The notes beneath the pieces are model-generated. The model did no database searches. It had not been told where the DNA came from and saw only the letters and a program-made list of their open reading frames with translations. A stretch of DNA of 64,000 nt, from the NCBI GenBank assembly GCA_947044365.1, contig OX345636.1:2314001-2378000 (forward strand). Direction: 5' to 3'. Numbering within the stretch: the first letter of the stretch is position 1; every line of letters starts with the position of its first letter. The position numbers and the translations under genes are program-made. Source of the DNA: Petrosia ficiformis (taxonomy: Eukaryota > Porifera > Demospongiae > Haplosclerida > Petrosiidae). Positions 45,601 through 56,310 of this stretch are shown here, in pieces.

Positions 45601-48600
45601 TTATAGTTTAATTCTACAATTATTCCCTGTTCTACATAATGTTGGTTTCGTATACGTAATTGCTGATCAATTTATTACAGGCTGGCAAAACGGCCCTTCA
45701 TCTTGCCAAAGAGGAAAACAGAACAGTATGTGCTGAGATACTTGAAGCCAAAATGGTTTGTGTTCTGATAATAATTAATGTTTACTCCTGAAATAATTAT
45801 TATAAGTTACATTTTATATACCTCTATCCTAGAGTAGTTATGTACATGCATATATGTGAAGTTTAATCAGCATGATTATTTGTAAGTATTATACCTTTCG
45901 CTATGTAGAAGCACAGAATGCTATCAGGACATCAGACAATAAATGAAGAGGAAGGAAAAGGTGAATAATTATAGTAAAATTGTCTAAAAACATCTGTGTT
46001 TATTTCTACAGTGGCTGGTGATGTGCAGAAAGAAACAGGTAAATATAAGTTGTATCATTTTAGAAAAAGTGTATTATGATTGCATACTCATTATTCATTT
46101 CATTGTTAAGAATTTTTTTTATCTGTCTGAAATGAAACAAACCACTCTTTCATTACTTTTGCAATGTATTTAGCACAGCATTATTGCTTCTTCCTGCTGA
46201 TCTGTTGACTGTAGCTTGAGTACTTTTATGTGCCAATCATATCAGACCCCATCCAGGCACTTTTCTTTAATTCCAAGTAATTTCAATCAGCCTAGTATGT
46301 GTGATGGGCTTATAACACCTTCATGAAGACTTAGAGTGATCTCACAATAGTTCACAGGAAGTAGAAGACATGCAATGTCAACTCTTGTTGGTTAGTGAGC
46401 TTCATTCATGGTTTTAAGTGGCACTCGGAGAGGTTGTTTTCCTCTTAATACTTCTATATGGTACATACCATGTAGTCTCGCATAGCCAGACCCACCCTCA
46501 GCAATACGACAGGAGGTTCTGGTCTATATACTGACATTACACCGTTCGTTCCAACTACCAAATATTTGGTAGTTCAAAGGTTACCTAACACAGAGTCAAG
46601 TGTGACTTTTACATTATGCTAACGTACTATTAATTTATGTCGGAATCTTTTTCTTGTGCGAAAGCAGTGTGCAGTCAGGGACTGCAAAAGCAACGATGTA
46701 GTCCCAGACTACACTGCACGCTGCTCTTGCACAAGAAACAGGACGCGTTAGGTGACCTTTGAACTATATACCAAATATTTGGTAACTTGGAACAAATGTC
46801 AGTAGACCAGACCCTCCCATCTTGTAGCAGAGGGTGGGTGTGGCTACGAGGACTGCATACAAGGCATGGCTTTGCAAGTCAAATAATAATTATAAACATT
46901 TGTTTCATTCACAGATGTAACTGCCGCCTTACCCCAAGAAGTGAAACAAAGTAAAGTAACCTTCATATACATCATTATAATTACATCGATATTAATTTCA
47001 TTGAACATTCCTAATAATTATTATCATAATCATTATTATTCTCAAACTACCATCGTAATTGTTATATCAAAATAATTATCATTATCCTATTTTTAGAGTT
47101 TATGGGCTTGGATGATAGAAAATCAACTTTAGGTATAATCACACTATAATTATTATATATTTTCAATTGTTGGTCAAATGGGGCTGGCATTTTCCTACTA
47201 AGCGCAACACAATTATATATAACCTTTATTTTTAGTGTTGCCATTGGAAAGACCATATGAAGGAGAAACCTCAACAGGTACATAGTAATAGTTTGTGTGT
47301 TTTGTTATTATTCCACATTCGTTTTCATATGTTATACTTACAGATACTTTTTATAATGACAGCCAATGGAATTTTACAGAAATATTTTCTGAATCTCCTG
47401 AAGCTCCTGGTATGGCATTCTTAATTGGGATGGCTGGTCGTGAAGGTGACATCAAGAAAATGACTACAGCATTTGAGACATTGCAATATGCTGTCTTTCC
47501 GATGGAAGACCCATCACTTGATGAGCTTCAGAGATTGGTCTACGAAGCTTCCAAAAATCTCGAATACCCTCTTGACTACAAAAACATTGTTTTTTATTTG
47601 GCTGGTCCAGGTGGGATTGATCCTCAGGCTAATCCCTATATATTAGGGCTGCATGGAGATGCAAACAGACAAGTGCATATCGAAGAAGAGATTATTATCC
47701 CTTTTGATGGAAGTCGATTAACGGCAAAGCGCCGTTTATTTTTTTTTGATATAATCTTGAGCGATTATCATTCTAAAAGTTCCAACATGAAAAAGCCACC
47801 CTATCTTCAACCACGTAGTGGGTTCCTTATTGCATTCTCAGCATTGAAACCTTGTTCAGAAATTTGTGATGATCAAGGTAAAGGTGGAATATGGACATAC
47901 CTTCTTCATGACAATCTGATAAAGCTTGGTACCAGTAACACTATTACTAGTATTCTCGACAGAACATTTCATCAACTTCGTGAACGTACGACTGGTAGAC
48001 GTGTGAGTTATAAACGGCAAGAATCACATTATGTCTCTTGTGTTGGTCCTATTTATCTTGATAAACCAGGTGATATAGTTCAACTTAATCCTTAGAAAAA
48101 ATGTTTTTCATAAATTCAATTATTATAGGAACTGCAATGGCAATTCAAGAGCAGAAACCAGTAGAAGGTGAGAAATGTGCTAGTGAGGATAGTATATTAT
48201 GTCAAAAGACATCATTAATATAATTAAGGTGCTAGGCAAATCTTCAAATGAGTTTACAGCTGCAAGCAGCTGTATATCACAAACTATCATAATATGTACT
48301 ATTAGTTTACAATACAATTGCATAATTTCTCAATTATAGATGGAAACGAAATTAGACAAAGTGAACCAAAACAGAAATATCAAGATATTTTGAAAAAAGA
48401 ACCAGAGCTCTATGATGTTTATCATCTGCTAATGGGTAAATGTGCAGAATGGAATATGTTTGCAATAATGCTAAGAGTCGATACTAATATCCGCACAACA
48501 TGCGAGAGTTGTACCAATAATTACTTAAATTTAGAGAAAATCATAGACAGTTGGATCCAAGCAAGACGAGATGACTGTGATGTGACATGGGAAATGATTC

Positions 48601-48719
48601 TTGATGGATTGCAAAAATTTCAAATGAATCTTCTTGCAAAAGAGGTAATTGATTTTCTAAAGAAGGATAAGACAATAAAGAAATACATGAAAAAAAAGGA
48701 TTTTTTCAACGATAATTAA
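42667..48719 (+). CDS. Ankyrin-repeat / pseudocaspase / Death-domain protein, 15 exons
   Basis: Exons I assembled: 42667-42669 (ATG alone), 42850-42957, 43064-43165, 44638-44757, 45234-45332, 45411-45509, 45681-45755, 45909-45960, 46012-46038, 46915-46950, 47097-47132, 47236-47277, 47344-48069, 48129-48167, 48340-48719. Introns 1-7 are phase 0; all later ones are phase 1. All are GT-AG except the one after 45509, which has a GC donor. The joined frame is open for 647 codons. Residues 2-202 are ankyrin repeats, close to one per exon (e.g. PMHCASAQGRKECIKLL). Residues about 203-266 are a linker from five mini-exons. Residues about 289-505 match the caspase p20/p10 fold, but the catalytic His and Cys positions hold Gly354 and Ile404. 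Residues about 545-628 form a Death domain with W559, W593 and the TW at 604-605. A poly(A) signal (AATAAA) follows at 48773. Likely an intracellular death-fold adaptor or regulator, not a protease. Function is inferred. Confidence 0.82.
43166..44637. other. Intron 3 of the ankyrin/pseudocaspase gene
   Basis: A 1472-nt intron, the longest in the gene, with donor AAA/GTGAGT and acceptor GCATTTAG. Its 3' half is dense in TAATTATA palindromic words. No nested gene recognised. Confidence 0.7.
46473..46854. mobile_element. Fold-back MITE in an intron (TAGTCTCG family)
   Basis: A 382-bp element lies inside the 876-nt intron between exons 9 and 10 of the pseudocaspase gene. Its ends are imperfect inverted repeats (TAGTCTCGCATAGCCAGACC against GGCTACGAGGACT). 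Internal inverted pairs include ACCAAATATTTGGT near both ends and CTTGTGCGAAAGCAG against CTGCTCTTGCACAAG. The outer TIR resembles those at 179-707, 9608-9731 and 50384-50519, which suggests a non-autonomous DNA-transposon family. Confidence 0.65.
47344..48095 (+). other. Pseudocaspase exon with alternative in-frame stop
   Basis: This exon supplies the whole caspase-like region. The p20 part runs AFLIGMAGREGD..., FETLQYAVF..., then YLAGPGG where active caspases have LSHG, and LFFFDIIL where they have FFIQAC(R/Q)G, so neither the catalytic His nor the Cys is present. The p10 part has SGFLIAFSAL and GGIWTYLL, equivalent to caspase (A/D)FLIAYST and GSWFIQ; the SWR piece that binds P1 aspartate is not recognisable. 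If the donor at 48069/48070 (CCAG/GTGATA) is used, the frame continues into the Death-domain exons in the correct phase 1. If it is ignored, the reading ends at TAG 48093-48095 after about eight extra residues, giving an ankyrin-pseudocaspase short form. Confidence 0.78.
48340..48719 (+). other. Death-domain terminal exon
   Basis: The exon follows acceptor CAATTATAG and ends at TAA 48717-48719. About 85 residues fit the six-helix Death fold: ELYDVYHLL, then WNMFAIMLRV (helix 2 with the conserved W), LEKIIDSWI (helix 4/5 with W), DVTWEMILDGL (the conserved TW step) and LAKEVIDFL. The lysine-rich tail has no further domain. Death domains mediate homotypic assembly of signalling complexes; the partner here is not deducible. 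The preceding mini-exon (48129-48167) encodes only a 13-residue linker. Confidence 0.72.
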
Positions 48720-48772
48720 TATTTCTGATGAACAAAATAATTATAATTGTAATTATTATGCTGCTGAATTTT

Positions 48773-48778
48773 AATAAA
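48773..48778 (+). terminator. Poly(A) signal of the ankyrin/pseudocaspase/Death gene
   Basis: A canonical AATAAA lies 54 nt after the stop codon of the last exon, in AT-rich sequence. Confidence 0.55.
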
Positions 48779-49389
48779 CATCCTATTATAATAATTAATA
48801 TACATACATATGATGAGCTATATATATTATTATATAATTATATAAATGTATTATAATTATATATATATAATTTTATATATATATAATTTACAAACAACAT
48901 GTTTTCATTTGTCTGTACCTGATTCTCTCTTGAACGTTTGCACATACATAGTTATTATGCACTCCACATAGGCTGACATAGCCAATGAAATTCATCCATA
49001 GACTTTTTTTACACTTGCAGATTATCACATACCAAGTCCATGCAATGCATGGACTTGGTATGTAAAAGTAAGTAAAGGATACATGGCATGCATCCTTTAC
49101 ATAGGCGTAGGAATCAGGGGGGCTCAGGGGGTTGCAGCCCCCCTATATTTTTTGTTAAGAAAATAAATTATCATTACGTACCAGCACGTGTTCTCGAGTG
49201 TTCTGATGATACTGCAGAAACTGTCATTCTCGAAGACTGCAACAACTTTTTACACAATCAGTAATGTTTAATTACGTCTATCATCGTGTCTTGTAGATAA
49301 GAACAGCAGTGAAACCAGTACTAATTAATTTAACAAAATCACTGTCTTACAGAAATTACAACTCATGCCAATTATATTGTCCACTGCCC
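48779..49389. other. Downstream spacer with palindromes
   Basis: Holds a perfect 17-bp-arm palindrome with a 1-nt centre (CATACCAAGTCCATGCA, 49028-49062), a second imperfect one at 49072-49100 (AAAGGAT...ATCCTTT) and a GGGGGGCT...GCCCCCC pair near 49117-49143. No gene. Confidence 0.5.
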
Positions 49390-50383
49390 ACCGAAAGTCA
49401 CATGATATGAAACCTTACTAAAGCCTACTGCAAACGTACAAGAAAATCGATTAGTAATCCTTACTACAGAGATACTACATATTGAGAAACTGGTGTAGCG
49501 AAGGTTTGTTACTGATTAGTGTATGTTATAACGTGTGCATGTTCACTCAAAATCTTTAACTGAATATAATTTATAAGGCTCAAGGATGTACTTGGGGGAG
49601 GGGTAGATGTAACTCCCTAGTCTTGCAAGCTTCTTGCTGCATACAATCTGGTTCCAAATCTGTATCCGTAGGTAGCCACAGGCATGCATCTGGGGGTATA
49701 ATTATAGGGCCTAAACGTTTCTTGTGATAACAACCCTGAGTAAGCACTAGGGATGGAGGAGGGGGTGGTGGGTGTTTACTCTGGCAGAGTAACTGTATGT
49801 AGTTGGTCTTTATCGGAGTTTGATACTGATAGTGCCTAGAAAGGTAAATTTTATGGTTTCACTTGCAAGCTGCAGAATTCAGCTTTCTTCAACCCCTTGT
49901 AACTATAAAAGTAAAATAGATTTTCAGAAAACGGCTCGGTTCATTTGTTTTGTCATAAGGCATTGTACTTGGTGCATGCCATGTTTGGTGGGCGTGGCTT
50001 TTGTACTTATTGCAATTGGAAAAATGGAAATTTTAGTCACTTTCAGGATGAAATAGAAGTAACCAGAAGATAAAATATTATGAAGGTTGATATTACACAA
50101 AATTGGAGTCATATCTCATCATTTTCTATTTTGAAACTGATTGGAGTCACATCTGCCCACTCCCTAGTACCACCTTAATTAAACACTATTGTTAACGAGA
50201 CAGGTGGAGGTCTTGAAGTTCTGTGTTGAGGCAGTCATTAAGTGCTTTTACCCAATATTTGGTGATTTTACTTAACCAGGTGGTTGGATAAGTATAGAGC
50301 AATCGAAATTGCTAGAATTTAAAACGCTACAGGAGAAGTAATTAAAGTTTTTCTGACAGGAAAACATGTGTTCGCTAAGGGAA

Positions 50384-50519
50384 TAGTCTCTCGTTGTCAG
50401 CCACTCCCACGTTAAATAGAATCACCGGAAACCCAGGGAAAGCACTGGACAACTGCTTCAACACTTCTCCCAGACCCTCCCTTTTTGTTAAAGTGGGTGG
50501 GGCTGACTACACGAGACTA
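50384..50519. mobile_element. Small TAGTCTCG-family MITE
   Basis: The ends TAGTCTCTCGTTGTCAGCCA and GGGGCTGACTACACGAGACT form inverted repeats, with CCACTCCCACGTTAAA inverted against TTAAAGTGGGTGGGG. It is better preserved than the related copy at 9608-9731. Confidence 0.55.
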
Positions 50520-51367
50520 CTACATGAATTTATAGTTTGTTCACTGAACTAAAGGTGACTTAAATTTATCAAGCACAGTGCTGAATTTCAAATTGTATAG
50601 ACATTAAATTTTCTACTATAGACAATGATGATGGAAGCGGTGTGGCTGGTGCAGCCATGTCTGCACCACCTTTTCTGCTCACGCACCGATCCTATACCAT
50701 AAACCTATCATGCATGACATGTCGACATGACTGGTTTACTTTGTGCTTGAGAGTGTGCTACGCTAGCCCCAGCCCCATGCCTGCACGACGCAAGCGCGAG
50801 GCTCGACTCGCTAGCCTGGATACAATAACCACACCCACAAAGTGAGGAAACTGATAAAATTTAATTGTTTTTAATAATATGTATCACTTCATACATTTAT
50901 TCACAATGCATTCTGGCAAAAAAACTTTCATCGTAAAGGTCCATGGGCAACGCATCAATTATGAATTGCTTCTTCTGATACAATGTACGTGTATAATGCT
51001 GTACAGCAAAGCCCTAATATTATTTAATGTGCTTAAATTCTGTAATTTGTATGTACTAGGTAATGCTAATATTGACTTACCAATCCTATATTACTTCAAA
51101 TTTCGAAAGCTAACTGATAGGTAAAATGGGCTGATAATGATCATTGCCAATTCGATTATCGGTACATCTCTGGTATTTACTAACTAGAACTATATAGGTA
51201 GGACAGTAGCATATTCCAAACACCGCACTCATGGATACTACATGTCATTACTGTTAATAACTTAATATATATTATATGTGTGTATAATTACAGACAGCAG
51301 GTAGTTTATTTCATTTTATGGTCTGCAATTATTGTTTTATTATTCATCTTCTATTTTATTCTTACAG

Positions 51368-51576
51368 GTGGTCCTGGTTCCGGTAAAAGTGATGTAGTTG
51401 CTAATCTTTGAAGTTCTGGTGATATTTCAAGCATTCAATGGAGATAACTACCACAAAGGAAATCTCAGATGTTTTGTAATACCCTTTACAAATACCTCTG
51501 GACTGGGTACTAATCTACATGAAAAATGGCTGATAAATGTTGATTGGCTAATTAGAGAGTATAGTACAAGGATAAG
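51368..51576 (+). pseudogene. P-loop pseudo-exon, copy 2 (best Walker A motif)
   Basis: After TTATTCTTACAG comes (G)GPGSGKSDVVANL, an ideal Walker A motif like that of adenylate-kinase-type or other P-loop NTPases, then TGA at the same position as in the other copies. Downstream sequence is homologous to copy 1 but carries more stops and ends at the same GATAAG/GTACAT donor. Confidence 0.5.
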
Positions 51577-52200
51577 GTACATGTATAATATGTGTATTAT
51601 ATATAAAGAGGTTTATTTTCTTTTGTGGAATTGTTTGTACTTTTGTTGTACAATTTATACTTATAAATACTTATCTCCATACCTATTCCTTAAATTGTTT
51701 GTTGGCAATACCTCATCCAACTCCTCTCACCAAGATCACCAAGATCACCAAGATCACATATTATGCTTTATACACCAACTAAAATCAAACAATTTCATTT
51801 TGAACTCCTCATAATCATCGGCTGTGGCCACATATATGTACATAATTATAGTCATTTCAGTTACATTTATAAGGCGAATATAAATGAATGTTTCTTCTAG
51901 TGACTGTTACGAAATTTTTAACCAATGAAAATGACCCTTTCAGTATATGTATGTGTACTTGTAGCTCATTAATTTTAATCCATTGTTATGATTGCTATTT
52001 TTACTGGAGTATGTGAATGTTTATTTATAAATTATAATGTGTGGATGTAAATGTAAATACTTTGGAATGAATGTCAATAACATGAATAATTACACTTTTT
52101 AAGCCATGGTGGCTGATAAGTATTTTTGTAAGCCATTGCGGCTGATAATTTTTGTAAACCATAGCTCTAATGTTTAATGAAGCCATTGTGGCTGCTTGTT

Positions 52201-53586
52201 TGTTTGTTGTGTGTATTTCTCTATGCCTATTGGTAGCATGCTATACACATGAATTTTCATGTAATACATGTATGTCATGTAGTTAAAGATATTGATGATA
52301 GCTAGTATATGTGAAAAGGTCATGCGTAATAATTAATGAATGTTATGAAGGGGATATTTAACCCTCCCCATGGACAGGTAGAGGATTACAGTACATGTAG
52401 TTTAGGTTTAAGTCAGTAATTATTAATACATATATCCTGTTAGAGATGTCAATATATCTTATATACTCCTCTTATGGTAATTGTTTCCATAGTATTGCAC
52501 TTCTTGTAATTGCTTTTCATCTGAGAACAAGGAAAACATTAAGGTGATGGGTAAACAACCACCAGTAATTTCTGTAAAAATTAATACTTAATACATCTGG
52601 AACTTCACCAAGATGTGCAGTCAAGAAATGCTCGTTCTCTTCCACCTATGAGATTTCTTCAACATTCTATACACCAATCATACTAATACAACTTATAGAA
52701 GGGGTGTACGGAGCCTTTTCCAGAAAAAAAGTCTTGCTGATAAATGACGAGCAAATTAGCGAACTTGTACTGCCAAAAAAGTGACAAATCAAACATCGCT
52801 ATCCCATGGTGTACTGTATCATCTAAATTCTCCGTACCCCCCTGTAGGATGGACCTACCTAACTCCAGAATAAATTTGAAATAATATTTCTTTGTAGTCC
52901 TCATGTAAGAGTGCTTTATATATGTACGATGTCCAGCATATGTCGCCTGCTTTTAAAATGTCAGAAAGATCCTATCTTTTTACAGAACATTTGACTATGT
53001 GTCTTTTAGCCAAAGTGTAAGCTTAGAATTGTTATCTTTTTTTAAAACAAGATATAATCGAAATAGTCATTGTGTTTACCCGCCACCTTAACTTATTGTA
53101 TGTAACCTCATTGTTGTGTTACTGAAGTAGCCTTAAATACGACTTATTATAATTACAAATGTGTGTATTATTAATATATTATACACTGTTAAGTTCTGAT
53201 TTCTGGTAATATATCATATGCACTTGTTTAAGTGATCGTTAAGTTTTAATGGCCTGTAGGGTCATCCCTATAATTGCTTTCCACGGTGTTTAATGTATAC
53301 ATATGTTTGTGTCACTTACGCGAGTATGTGTTGTATACATGTAAGGAAGAAAGTTACATCATTCCGGGGGGCTCAGTCAATTAATGGGCATGGCATGTAA
53401 AAGAACACGTGCTCAAGCTACAGACCAGCAGGAAGAATATAAACTGCAACTAATACCACTATACAGCAGAGAAACAGTATAAAGATGATGCAAACAAATG
53501 ATAAACAATGTGATTTATCAACATCATGTATATTATATACATGTATATGTAGAATTATCTAATATATAAATTATATATATATAATA

Positions 53587-53657
<71 letters not shown>

Positions 53658-54239
53658 TATTTTGAGTTTAAAAAAATTGATGTTTTACCACAATCATGAA
53701 TATTAATAAGTTGCCCTTAACAAGTAAAGTTTATTGGATGGTTGCCACTAGGACAACTCATTTATAAGTTAATTTCAATCCCTGATGATAGTAAATTATA
53801 ATCAATGTTATCAAACAATCAAAGCTTAGCTCTACTAATAACCTATTCATTATACATAATAAACATAAGCTCTCCGATTCATTACACTATTTACCATTTC
53901 ATCAGTTAAAATACATAATATACATGTAATTATATGTTTTCCTCCTGTGGTCTAATAAATGTAAGTATGTACTCTTATTTATGGCACACTGGATTAGCTG
54001 CTATATAATTACTTGTATGGATTCATATCTCTTGAGCCACATATAGCACTATTAGTTAATGAACCAAATGGCATTTACTAATTACTTAATGATGTAAATT
54101 TTTGTTCATGGCCGATTAATTTAGTAGCATAGGAAAGTTTAGTTGCACACTACACATTGTTTAGATTAGCTACATTAACATGTATGCATGTATGTAATAT
54201 ATATAATAGGTATATAATTATGTACATGTACATAATTAT
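52201..54239. repeat. Repeat block with partners at 17.7-20.9 and 59.0-60.6 kb
   Basis: Landmarks: GACAGGTAGAGGATTACA (52373), GATCGTTAAGTTTTAATGGC (53235), CATCATTCCGGGGGGCTCAG (53355), CAAAGCTTAGCTCTACTA (53820). The section 52545-53090, absent from the partners, is a unique insertion-like stretch without a recognisable gene. Confidence 0.65.
53568..53656. repeat. (TA)n microsatellite, about 90 bp
   Basis: Nearly pure TA run sitting exactly where blocks A and D carry the hAT remnant, between AATATATAAATTA and ATCATATTTTGAGTTT. Confidence 0.88.
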
Positions 54240-55527
54240 ATGCCTATTTTTCTAAGCAGTCACAACTGGCTTAGAAAATGAATAGCCATACTGGCTTAGC
54301 ATGTACATGTACATGTACATGTACATATACAGTACTATAGTACTGGACATGTACATGTACATGTACATGTACAGTACTATAGTACTGGACATAAAAGCTA
54401 ACATTTTGTAATAGTAGAACTATTGTTTTACAGTTCCATTTGTTGCTGATTACAGTTGCAATCATATTTTAGAACAATGCTGATCATTTTGTGTTAGTAA
54501 GTATAATAATTAACCTACATGTACATGTATAATTAAAATGGGTGTTTTTGTTTACCCCAAAAATATGTGTGGGCAGAGCAATTAATATCTAATTCTTTTC
54601 AGCTCCATATAACTCTCATATTTTATCAGACTGAAGATTCTAACTTACTTTACTGCACAGAAGAGTTGTTAATAAAGCCAATGATGTTAAAATAATGTTT
54701 CGCTATCACCAGGAAGAGAGCAAGGTGAGCACTTGAAAGTATAGTAGTCCCATGGACAATGCCCACCTCTGTACAACCTTGTATAACTTATACATTTTAA
54801 ACAGCAGTGACGTTTAACTCACATACATGTATTTAGACAGAAGACCTGTTTAGAAAGCCATATATACCAAAAACATACTTCATTAGCTGCAAGAAAGCAG
54901 CAAGGCCAGTGTTTGAAAGTGTAGTAGTCAGTTGGCGATGCACATACTTAGTGTTCATGTGATTTCTTGTTGAAATGCACATCAGCAAAGATTGCTTTAT
55001 CTATTTCAATTGTTTTTAAAAACAATTGCAATCGTAAAAACCATTCTTAATCGTAAAAACATAACAAATCAAAGAACAATAGTAGAAACATTACTAAACG
55101 TTAACTTTTTTATCTCCTCTACTGTACCATTATTATGTTTACATACTATCACTCTACATGTACATGTACTTCCATTGACTGTAGCGTCATTTGTGAATGA
55201 AGTACACAGTACTTTGATTGTACTACACAGTATTACACCTTATCACACACAATTGTAATGGGAACTCACACATCATACTACATGTACATGACTGACTATA
55301 GTATATGTACTTAGAAGCACAGTTGACTATCACCTTATTAAAGTGTAGCTCTCATCATAAGTACATTGTATTTACACTTAATAATGTCAGGTACTGTACA
55401 TGTACATGTACATGTACATGTACGCCTTTTTGTTTTACATGTAAGCTTAATTATTACTGTATAATAGATTGGTTATGTATTAAATGTCACAACATACATT
55501 TTAACAGCTTGTATTATATTAGTATAT

Positions 55528-55687
55528 ACCAGGGTGGGAAATAAGCCTACAACATCTTCTGAGAAACTCCATCACCAGTGCTCACCACAGTACAACTAGC
55601 ATACATTGTCATGTCAAAATCTGGTGCTCCTTTAGCTAATTTTGGTGCTCAAATGAGCACTGGAGCACTGTTATTTCCCACTCTGGT
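55528..55687. mobile_element. 160-bp MITE, second copy
   Basis: ACCAGGGTGGGAAATAA at the left and TTATTTCCCACTCTGGT at the right. Corresponds to 22192-22339 with a small insertion (CATGTCAAAATCTGG). Confidence 0.6.
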
Positions 55688-55939
55688 ACATGTATATACT
55701 GTAATAATAAATATACTGTGTTAATATTAGCCACTATGGCTATATAGTTTACATTAACAACATTCTAACACCAAGCTAATTACCTGATTTCCTCTTTTCA
55801 CACCTGACTTCACAATTTATTGTGTAAATGGAATATTATACATATTACTATAATGATATGTCCACATGTAATTCTAAAGATTATTAATTTGGTTGATTCA
55901 CCTTTGCAGTGATCTAATTTATATGTCAGTACTTTGGAT

Positions 55940-56310
55940 ATACATGATATTCTCAGGAAAGAAAGAAAGAAAGACAGAAAGACACCTGAGGCAATGGAAA
56001 AATGAAAAAATGAGAGTTGCCTCAGGTGGGATTCGAACCCTAGACACACTGTACTCCAGACAGATGCTGTACGAACTGAGCTACCAAGGCAGCCCAGCTG
56101 GCAGTGTCCGAATCAAGGCTTAACCAATACTAGGCATTAGGTGAAGGCCAGGGTAATGAAACCACCAAAAGACACCAACACCGACCTTAGCATATATACT
56201 TGATATTCTCAGGAAAGAAAGAAAGAAAGAAAGACAGAAAGAAAGAAAGAAAGACACCTGAGGCAATGGAAAAATGAAAAAATGAGAGTTGCCTCAGGTG
56301 TACTTGTTAG
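55940..56310 (-). mobile_element. tRNA-headed SINE-like element, copy 2
   Basis: Both ends carry GATATTCTCAGGAAAG, AAAG repeats, CACCTGAGGCAATGGAAAAA and GAGAGTTGCCTCAGGTG. Between them is the pseudo-tRNA and about 70 nt (AGGCCAGGGTAATGAAACCA) shared with copy 3. Confidence 0.65.
56018..56090 (-). tRNA. tRNA-like segment, SINE head, degraded copy
   Basis: Same 73-nt layout as 57640-57712, but with mutations in the D-loop (GTTCGTACAGC instead of GTTGGTAGAGC) and the T-stem (CTAGGGTTCGAATCCCAC), breaking pairs in both arms. Pseudo-tRNA. Confidence 0.6.

Larger units (their letters stand above)
49390..52200. repeat. Large diverged repeat block, copy 2 (partner 9.1-12.2 kb)
   Basis: Collinear with 9.1-12.2 kb. 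Inside are a TAGTCTCG MITE (50384-50519), a locally GC-rich, CpG-containing stretch (about 50635-50830) absent from the partner, and a fuller P-loop pseudo-exon. The 138-aa frame starting at 51398 is out of phase with that pseudo-exon and is not a gene. Confidence 0.6.

Noticed and set aside
47344..48095. An active caspase
   Set aside because: The expected His and Cys motifs are YLAGPGG and FFFDIIL, and the sequence on both sides stays in good register with the fold, so a local sequencing shift does not explain the loss.
50635..50830. CpG-island promoter and 67-residue frame MAGAAMSAPPFLLTHRSYTI
   Set aside because: The GC-rich stretch lies inside a repeat block, has no downstream coding exon, and its flanks (CTAGCCCCAGCC...GGCTCGACTCGCTAGCC) look more like element sequence. 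I cannot assign a gene.
51398..51814. 138-residue frame MLIFEVLVIFQAFNGDNYHK
   Set aside because: It runs in a different phase from the conserved P-loop reading shared by four copies, and its end is repeat text (DHQDHQDHQDH).
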